Assembly: GCF_024198215.1 (NCBI RefSeq)
Contig: NZ_JAKCFA010000004.1
Span: 489,713-553,712 of the forward strand
Direction: 5' to 3'
Source: Myxococcus qinghaiensis
GTDB lineage: Bacteria; Myxococcota; Myxococcia; Myxococcales; Myxococcaceae
Length of the DNA stretch: 64,000 nucleotides
This document shows positions 56,716 through 64,000 of this stretch, one piece after another. The position numbers and the translations under genes were made by a program. The notes below the pieces were generated by a model. It was given only the letters and a program-made list of their open reading frames with translations, ran no database searches and was not told the DNA's origin. Numbering within the stretch: position 1 is the first letter of the stretch; each line of letters begins with the position of its first letter.

Positions 56716-57199
56716 GTGAGGCTGGCGTGTCTAAGGCGTCGGTGCCTTTAGGGGTGATGAAAACTCACTGCTTCTGCATTTCAGTGGCCTTCCAGGAGGA
56801 AGGGGGTGGTGTTGGGTTGCTCCTGCGTAGGGGCGTAACTGCGGCGGAATCGCTCCAAGGCATCTGGACGACCATCGCGAGCCAAGAGCGCACCGGGAGA
56901 GGTGCCTTCCCGTACCCCATTGGCGACGCTCAGCGCCCGAAGTGGAGCCGTCATATTCACCTCATTACGAGCCCAACAGCCACGCACAACAGCATGATGT
57001 ACCCGTCTTCGTCACTACCCACGCGACGGTGCCTTGTTGCTGGGGGCGAGGATGAGGGTGGGTGCAAACTGACTGCTCGAAATAGCGCAGTCATTCGAGG
57101 GTCTGGCCGACCTGAAAACCGAGTTTCCTCCCTTGAGATTCGCTCCAGCCGATGGCGGTCGTCGAGGCTACTCCGCCAGCTGACCGAGTTGCCCACAGC
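56716..57199. other. 484-bp divergent region upstream of Septu genes
   Basis: No convincing reading frame. It must contain the promoters for the PD-(D/E)XK-like gene and for ptuA. Low in GC toward its right end. Confidence 0.4.
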
Positions 57200-59047
57200 A
57201 TGATTTACTACGTCGAGCCTGAGGCTCTACACTCTACATGGGAGAGCCGTGCTGTGGGGGCTGAGGTTCCTTGCCTTATGGGGGGGCAAGTGGGGCATGC
57301 TTTTTATGGGCTGCAGGGAGGACTGGTGTCTATGTTGAATGCAACTGCTGGATCTGTGCGTGCGTATTTTGCTCGGAATTGGCGGGATGTGTCTGACCTA
57401 CCTAAGCCGTGTCTTGTTGTAATCCCCGAACGGGACAGAGGATGGAACGACTTTTCATATAAATTCTTTGTCCGACTTCATGTGGTCTCGGCTGATTCGA
57501 ACATTATGACGTTCGATGCCCCAATGAGGCTCATGTTTGATGGGGTCAGCGACACGATGAGCCACCTGGAGTCGCTTTTTCAGAAAAAGGGAAGCCCAAT
57601 AGCCTGTGACGCCGTCGAGGAAGCGTTTTGTTCAATCCTCATGGATGAGGATTATTATAGGCGGTTGGTTGATGTGCTGGATTTGCAGGAGGCAGTGTAT
57701 GGTCTTGCGCAGGTGAAGGATGCGGTTGTTTTGGGCGAGATGAGTGAGGCGCCGCAGGGAGTGAAACTTGCTCATTCTCGGGAATTTCATTTGGGGGCGT
57801 TGCGCCAAGGGGCTGCATTCACTGCCTGGCGCTGGGGGAGGCGGCACTTGCGTCAGGATCCGCCTGCGCCTGTCGACGACTCTGCGGTGAGTTTTTCGGC
57901 GACGATTGATTTTCCGTGGAGAAAGGGGGGGTACGAAATTGAGTTTGAATTCGGTAAAGAAGAGTTGTTGCGCAATAGGATTGCGGTTGTGATTGGGAAG
58001 AATGGTGTCGGGAAGACGCAGTGTATGTTGGCGCTAGTCAAGGCGATGGTTCGCTTTGATGCTGCGGACTTGGTGCCAGGAGCGGTTGCTGTCGCAGTGG
58101 TTGAGCCTGCGCCTGTTTTTAATGGTTTGATGGTCTTCTCGTCGGTGACGTCCGATCTCTATCCTGAGTCGATTGCACCATGGGTGGGCGGGATTGATTA
58201 TAGCTACTTTTCGCTAATTGCTCGCGAAGACAGGGTGCCGGAAAGGCCACTTGATCCGCTCACTGCTGCTCTTGCAGATACTATCCGCAGCGAGGATGTG
58301 TTTGGGACTGTGGATAGTGCAGATGGGCAGTTGACGCGCTCTGATTTGTTGCGAAAAGCACTTGAGTCGCACATTGATTTTGGGAACATTTACCTGCCGT
58401 TTGATGCGAACGCTCCATCGGGACTGGTGTGGAGTGCTTCGGTCGATGGCGTGCGGTATGCCTCGCTTACTGCGATTTCCGGGGAGCAGCGAACGGTGAC
58501 GACGGTGTCGCATATTGATTGGCGGCGGCCTCCGGTTGTCATGGATGATGACGGTAAGCTGCGGCGATTGAGTAGTGGGCAGGTGGCGATGTTGCGTTTT
58601 GCGGTCCAGGTGATTGGGTCGATTCGGTCGGCGAGCCTGTTGGTCATGGACGAGCCTGAGACGCACTTGCATCCAAATTATATCTCGCGATTCATGGAGA
58701 TATTGCATGTCGTGTTGGAGGCAACGAAGTCCTGTGCGATTATTGTTACGCATTCGGCGTATGTTGTTCGGGAGGTTTCTCGGTCTCGGGTTCTGGTGTT
58801 GAGGGATGAGGCTGGGGTGCTTGACGTTTCGAGGCCTCATCTTCAGACGTTTGGTGCAAGCATTGATTCTATTTCGCAGTTTGTTTTTGGGGATGCGGAG
58901 ATTGAGCACCTTCATGAGATTCTATTGAAGCGCTGGTTGGGGGAAGAGGCGAGTATTGAATCCGTGCTGGAGAAGCATGGCTCGGAACTGAATCCGGAGA
59001 GCCTGATGTATATTCGTCGAGTGTTGGAAGGGAGGGAGCCGCAGTGA
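57200..59047 (+). CDS. ptuA: Septu system ATPase PtuA (cargo)
   Basis: 615 aa from ATG 57200; an upstream in-frame start at 57152 is possible. The N-terminal 230 residues are specific to this branch. A Walker A motif GKNGVGKT sits at 266-273, an ABC-type signature LSSGQ at 457-461, and Walker B LLVMDEPETHLHP from 480, ending in the SMC/OLD-like ATPase form used by PtuA. PtuA forms complexes with the HNH nuclease PtuB and senses invaders. The stop overlaps the ptuB start (GTGA), as in known Septu operons. GC is below the phage average. Confidence 0.85.
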   Translation: MIYYVEPEALHSTWESRAVGAEVPCLMGGQVGHAFYGLQGGLVSMLNATAGSVRAYFARNWRDVSDLPKPCLVVIPERDRGWNDFSYKFFVRLHVVSADSNIMTFDAPMRLMFDGVSDTMSHLESLFQKKGSPIACDAVEEAFCSILMDEDYYRRLVDVLDLQEAVYGLAQVKDAVVLGEMSEAPQGVKLAHSREFHLGALRQGAAFTAWRWGRRHLRQDPPAPVDDSAVSFSATIDFPWRKGGYEIEFEFGKEELLRNRIAVVIGKNGVGKTQCMLALVKAMVRFDAADLVPGAVAVAVVEPAPVFNGLMVFSSVTSDLYPESIAPWVGGIDYSYFSLIAREDRVPERPLDPLTAALADTIRSEDVFGTVDSADGQLTRSDLLRKALESHIDFGNIYLPFDANAPSGLVWSASVDGVRYASLTAISGEQRTVTTVSHIDWRRPPVVMDDDGKLRRLSSGQVAMLRFAVQVIGSIRSASLLVMDEPETHLHPNYISRFMEILHVVLEATKSCAIIVTHSAYVVREVSRSRVLVLRDEAGVLDVSRPHLQTFGASIDSISQFVFGDAEIEHLHEILLKRWLGEEASIESVLEKHGSELNPESLMYIRRVLEGREPQ

Positions 59048-59868
59048 GGCCTCTTACTCCGTTGGCATATGATGATTTGACTGCGGTTGATGACGTCTGC
59101 TTGAAGCGGCCTTCGTGGGTGGTTCATCAAGGCGTTTGGTCTAATGCACTTGATGTGTATCGCGCTTCTGGCGGAGATCCATGGAAGGTTAAGCCTGTGC
59201 CTCTGCCGGACGACGTGCGGGAGGCGATGCGAGAATTGTATGGTAGTCGCAGGAAAGGTGGGCACATAAAGCGCATTCGCAACTATCCCTTTGCGGGAAG
59301 TTGTCCCGTTTGCGGTTCGCATAGTACGGGCTCGGTGGATCACTACCTGCCCAAGGATGAATATCCTGAGTTTTCGATCTATTCATTAAACTTGGTCCCT
59401 GCTTGTGCGCATTGCAATTCAGATGAGAAGGGGACCGTCTTTGTTGGTCCTCTGGCGCCCGCGCGGTTCATTCATCCTTATTTTGATTCGATCAGCGCTA
59501 AGCCGATTTTGTCCGTTGAGATTACTTCGCCATATGACGCAGCTCGCATTCGGGCGGTTCCGGCTAGCGGGTTGTCGGGAAATGAGCTGGAGATTGTTCG
59601 GTTTCATGTGGGGACATTGTTGGGCGGTGCGTTTGAGAAGTTTGTTGGCAATCTGTGGGTGCGACTTCCGGCGGCTTTGGCTGCGCAGTCGAAAGGAATG
59701 GCCGCGGCAGGGCAGATTGATGTTCTAGGTCTGATCAAGGGGAATCTGGCTTACGCTGAGGGGACGACTGGTCTTAATAGCTGGACGACTGGGTTCTATC
59801 GTGGGGTTTTGGCTGATGCTGGAGCCGTTGCCTATTTGGCGGCGAAGACTGCTGAAGCGGGAAAGTAG
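59044..59868 (+). CDS. ptuB: Septu system HNH nuclease PtuB (cargo)
   Basis: 274 aa from GTG 59044. The HNH core is clear: CPVCGSHSTGSVDHYLPKDE with two zinc Cys and the catalytic DH, then LVPACAHCNSDEKG with the second Cys pair and Asn. The C-terminal ~130 residues are helical. With PtuA it makes the complete two-gene Septu unit. Ends 165 bp before the terminase stop, closing the cargo block. Confidence 0.85.
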   Translation: MRPLTPLAYDDLTAVDDVCLKRPSWVVHQGVWSNALDVYRASGGDPWKVKPVPLPDDVREAMRELYGSRRKGGHIKRIRNYPFAGSCPVCGSHSTGSVDHYLPKDEYPEFSIYSLNLVPACAHCNSDEKGTVFVGPLAPARFIHPYFDSISAKPILSVEITSPYDAARIRAVPASGLSGNELEIVRFHVGTLLGGAFEKFVGNLWVRLPAALAAQSKGMAAAGQIDVLGLIKGNLAYAEGTTGLNSWTTGFYRGVLADAGAVAYLAAKTAEAGK

Positions 59869-60032
59869 AGTGATTTGCGGGTGGTGGAGTTGTGGTTTTG
59901 GTTGAGCTTGTGTTTGGTTGGGGTGTGTCTGTTGTGAGTGTTGTGTTGAGGTGTGCGCCATTGAGACTGTTGGCGCGGATTGGCCAGGACGTTGTGAGCA
60001 TCGAGTAAAGGGGTGAACCTAGGGCATCGGGT

Positions 60033-61467
<1,435 letters not shown>

Positions 61468-61478
61468 GGTGTCCTCCT

Positions 61479-62012
61479 TCAGCCGAGACCGACGGTGATG
61501 GACGAGGAACGTGCGGCATCCTCCAGGACGCCGAGCACCTCGGAGCGCCAGAGAAGCTCGCAGGCGGAATGGTCATGGGGGCTGAGGGGAACAGCCTCGG
61601 CGTACTCCCAGCCCGCGTCCGTAAGTTCCCACTCGCCACTCGCGGCTTGCCGCTGGAGGCCGCATGCCTCCAGGCGAAGGTTCATCTTCGGGGCGGACAG
61701 CCCCACTCTCTGGCCGAGCTGCATGGCGTTGAGCCACGCGGGTGGCGCAGCGGTCGACAGCCCCTTGCGGTGAGGCTCCATCGACAACCCGGTGTCCGTT
61801 TGGATGGCGTCGAGCGCGTGGGCCGCTGCCAGCTCCGGCTTGAGGCCCGGGATGAAGGAGACGAGCGTCCTGGCCACGTCCAGGTGGGCCAGCACCAAGT
61901 CCTGGAGCGGTGAGACGGGGGCCAGGCGTGGCTGTGGTGACGGAGCACCTGACGCCGTGTGGCTGCCCGTCTTGCGGTGTGCCTCGAAGTTGAAATGGGC
62001 CAGCGGATGCAC
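61479..62012 (-). CDS. KilAC/antirepressor-like protein at the TerS position
   Basis: 177 aa from GTG 62012, with GAGAGGAG upstream. [20 protein letters not shown] and [20 protein letters not shown] precede [49 protein letters not shown], which is the KilAC/P22AR C-terminal winged-helix pattern. The gene lies 12 nt before the terminase, where a small subunit is expected, so it could recognise pac DNA or be a regulator read through to the terminase. Confidence 0.65.
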   Translation of the reverse strand: MHPLAHFNFEAHRKTGSHTASGAPSPQPRLAPVSPLQDLVLAHLDVARTLVSFIPGLKPELAAAHALDAIQTDTGLSMEPHRKGLSTAAPPAWLNAMQLGQRVGLSAPKMNLRLEACGLQRQAASGEWELTDAGWEYAEAVPLSPHDHSACELLWRSEVLGVLEDAARSSSITVGLG

Positions 62013-62141
62013 AGCGACTCCTCTCGGGGGAAGGCCGAGGCCGCGCGGGGCCCGGCTCAAGAATGCGCAGCGGGGTTAATGACTTGTCTTGTTGGGACTA
62101 CAGAGCGTGCATGGCCGCGTCCTCTTCACGAAGGAGTCGCC

Positions 62142-62756
62142 ATGTCTGCCTATGCTGCTGTCGCGCGCGCCCCCCGCACCCTCACCGAGAAGGAGGTGGC
62201 GCTGCTCTTGCGCACAACGGGGTTGCACCGGGATGGATTCAGGGACCACTGCCTCTACAGCCTCGCGCTGGCCTCGGGCCTGCGAGAGCACGAGCTGGTG
62301 GCCCTCAACATCGGCGACATCTTCGACGAGCGCGGGCGCGCACGCCGGCACGTGGCGCTGACCGTCTTCAAGGGGTGCCGCCGGCGTCCGGGCCCCCAAG
62401 AGGTCGTCCTCTCGGACACGGTTCGCGCGAAGCTCGAGAAGCTGTTGCGCCTGAAGCGCTCGCAGGGGCACGACGTGGGGCCCCAGGCACCGCTCTTCCT
62501 GAGCCGCCTGGGCCTGCGCCTGTCCACGCGGCAGGTGCGCCACGGCTTCGGAGTCTGGCAGCAGCGCGCGGGCCTGGAGCGGCACTTGAACTTCCACACC
62601 GTGCGCCACACCGCGTGCACCGGGGTGTACCGGAGGACAAAGGACATCCGCCTCACCCAGCGCTTCGCGCGCCAGCGCAGCATCGACTCCACCGTCATCT
62701 ACACGCACCCCTCGGACGACGAGCTGGTGCGCGTGACGCAGGACCTGCCCTGCTGA
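62142..62756 (+). CDS. tyrosine recombinase, catalytic domain only
   Basis: 204 aa from ATG 62142 with AAGGAG. The catalytic set is present: GLREHELVALNIGDI (first Arg), HTVRHTACTG (H-x-x-R), and STVIYTHPSDDEL (Tyr nucleophile). The usual N-terminal SAM-like core-binding domain of about 100 residues is missing, making it half the normal size; such short forms act in integron- or Xer-related contexts or as phage integrases with partner proteins. Transcribed opposite to the late genes. It may be the phage integrase or a separate insertion. Confidence 0.8.
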   Translation: MSAYAAVARAPRTLTEKEVALLLRTTGLHRDGFRDHCLYSLALASGLREHELVALNIGDIFDERGRARRHVALTVFKGCRRRPGPQEVVLSDTVRAKLEKLLRLKRSQGHDVGPQAPLFLSRLGLRLSTRQVRHGFGVWQQRAGLERHLNFHTVRHTACTGVYRRTKDIRLTQRFARQRSIDSTVIYTHPSDDELVRVTQDLPC

Positions 62757-62884
62757 TGGGGCGTGCCGCCTCCGCGCTGAGCACCCGCGAGAGCCCCTGG
62801 ACGGGCTGGGGTGCCGCGCGGAGGCGGTGAGTGGAGGCTGTGCGCGGAGTCCGCCCAGGCTGCCCCTGGCGCAACCGGCGAAGG

Positions 62885-62947
62885 AAGTGAACAGCGCGAG
62901 GCGTTCACTTACCGGGTGCAAATGAACGGGCGCGGGGTGTTCACTTT
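62885..62947. promoter_or_regulatory. two inverted-repeat operator candidates (AAGTGAAC)
   Basis: AAGTGAAC-N10-GTTCACTT at 62885-62910 is a perfect inverted repeat. AAATGAAC-N11-GTTCACTT at 62920-62946 has one mismatch. Half sites recur at 63532 and 63743. This looks like binding sites for a dimeric regulator or recombination accessory protein. Confidence 0.65.
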
Positions 62948-63372
62948 TTCGGGGCTGACCCTCTCGGAAAGGGCCCCAGGTACACGCCCCGGCGGCGCAC
63001 CCCGCACGAAAGATCGCACCACCCCCCACCCTGGCGTCAGGGGTAGGCGGGGTAGGCGTGCTGGCGTCGTCGGTAGGCATGGTTGCGCCCGGCCGGTGCA
63101 GGCGGTGAAGGTGACTGCGGAGGAGCTGGGCCGGGCGGCGGGCGGCAGGAGGCCCAACCAGCGGAAAGCGGCCATTGGCCTCGGCGCTTCGGCCCCTCAC
63201 GAGGCCTCGTAAGCGCGCGAAACAGCGTGGGGGCGGTGACGCCGAATGGCCGCCTTTGCCTATTTTCGGCCATTCGGCTCGGCCCTGGTAACGGCACGCG
63301 CGCCCAAGTGCGCGCGGGGCGGAGGGCCGGTGCTTCGAGGGCAGCTCGGGGGCTCGTGGGGCTCACGAGGAA

Positions 63373-63407
63373 GACAAAGGCCTGCGGCCCGAAGCGCGAG
63401 GGGACAC
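63373..63407 (-). promoter_or_regulatory. late element L7 (18-nt spacing)
   Basis: TGTCCCC, 18 nt, GCCTTTGTC, followed by CTCGTG-AGCCC-CACGAG, a 6-bp hairpin without GGAGG. No gene start directly follows; it may originally have served the antirepressor/terminase unit, with the recombinase now in between. Confidence 0.55.
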
Positions 63408-63938
63408 GCGCGCACAAACGGGGCGCCACGCGGCGGAGGTGCTGGCTCGCGGGACTGAACCGGGGCCACGTGCCAGGTGGGCCACGTGGCGGCCAGCGGG
63501 GCGCAGTGGAGCAGGGCGTTCCGGGCTGGGAAAGTGAACGGCGCGCTGGCGTCCGGCCCGCTGGACGAAGTGTGCTTCCGGGCGCGAGTTCTGGCTCGAA
63601 CTCGGACCGCGGTGCTCGAGCACCTGGTGGCCGGCCGCCCTAACCCCGCGAATCTACGAAGCCTACTGCCCCAGGAGTGTGCTTCCGCGCGCCGGGTGGA
63701 GCTCCACGGGAAACGTGGCCAGGCAGGGGCTTGGTTCGGTGAAAGTGAACGCCATCATTCTCTGGGAGCACTTGACGAAGGGAAGCGCAGGGGACAACGG
63801 TCCTTAAATGCACTCTTCTGCGTCAAGTCCCCGTGGAGTCCTCCGGAGGGGGAGGGAAAAGTGCATCTAGGCGCAATGCCGATCAGTTAAGGGCGAGAAG
63901 GATCATACTGCCGCGACCGCATTCAAGGAGGCGGTCGC

Positions 63939-64000
63939 GTGGGAAGAGGTCCATTCGGGTATTTGCCCTCTGCGGATGAGGGGGCGTTCGACCGGCTGTG
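63939..64000 (+). CDS. start of a further gene (partial)
   Basis: GTG 63939 with AGGAGG seven nucleotides upstream opens a frame reading VGRGPFGYLPSADEGAFDRL to the edge. Too short to identify. A GCGACCGC...GCGGTCGC hairpin covers the ribosome site. Confidence 0.4.
   Translation, partial: MGRGPFGYLPSADEGAFDRL

Larger units (their letters stand above)
62757..63938. other. 1.2-kb GC-rich control region without a clear gene
   Basis: No frame on either strand looks convincingly coding despite long open stretches. It contains inverted AAGTGAAC sites, single AAGTGAAC copies at 63532-63539 and 63743-63750, late element L7 and an inverted repeat TGCACT...AGTGCA at about 63806-63866. It is likely the regulatory hub between the late genes and a gene starting at the right edge. 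Confidence 0.5.

Noticed and set aside
62909..63429. Minus-strand frames downstream of L7 that could be its target gene
   Set aside because: Pro/Arg/Ala-rich shadow composition and no ribosome site.
63477..63890. Plus-strand 137-codon frame near the right edge
   Set aside because: No ribosome site at the start and no consistent third-position GC pattern; kept as control region.

Overview
The window is GC-rich DNA of myxobacterial character. The signs are strong G/C at third codon positions, many GTG starts, dense ATGA/GTGA gene overlaps and abundant small secreted or lipoprotein genes. The genus assignment is inference. Most of it (about 9.3-64 kb) is one myovirus-type prophage with a contractile tail. 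The first 9.3 kb is a defence and mobile-element island.

Island (1-9.3 kb): a DUF262/GmrSD-type protein running off the left edge, a membrane-anchored exonuclease VII large-subunit-like protein, a DUF2188 protein, a broken IS5-like transposase, a secreted protein with three 34-residue repeats, a GIY-YIG nuclease, an HNH protein with C-terminal membrane helices, and a probable modification-dependent restriction enzyme. Three copies of a short degenerate repeat are scattered through it.

Phage accessory region (9.3-16.4 kb): a zincin-like protein, small phage proteins, and an amidoligase with two gamma-glutamylcyclotransferases. Four small minus-strand transcription units each start after the same 35-nt element.

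Phage late genes (16.4-62 kb, all minus strand) read from right to left: antirepressor/TerS-position protein and terminase; portal and minor head protein; a Dam methylase-prohead protease fusion, scaffold-like protein, capsid, connectors, tail completion, sheath and tube; tail chaperone, tape measure, tube-initiator-like protein, LysM-like/gpX position protein, gpD, gpV and gp25; then gpJ, gpI, decoration proteins and fibre. A TGTCCCC...GCCTTTG element starts the late units (seven copies). It is usually followed by a short inverted repeat covering a GGAGG.

Every junction between late units carries non-structural cargo: an Mrr-like nuclease protein, a lipoprotein/metallopeptidase pair, a HEPN-type protein, a lipoprotein plus a Cys-rich coiled-coil protein, and a large block with a papain-like protein, a PD-(D/E)XK-like protein and a Septu (PtuA/PtuB) pair. 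The phage therefore looks like a late-gene backbone with five defined cargo docking points.

Three essential genes (terminase, sheath, capsid) change reading frame at a TTA codon in similar sequence, either through recoding or through targeted lesions. No lysis genes and no replication module were recognised; the phage probably continues past the right edge.
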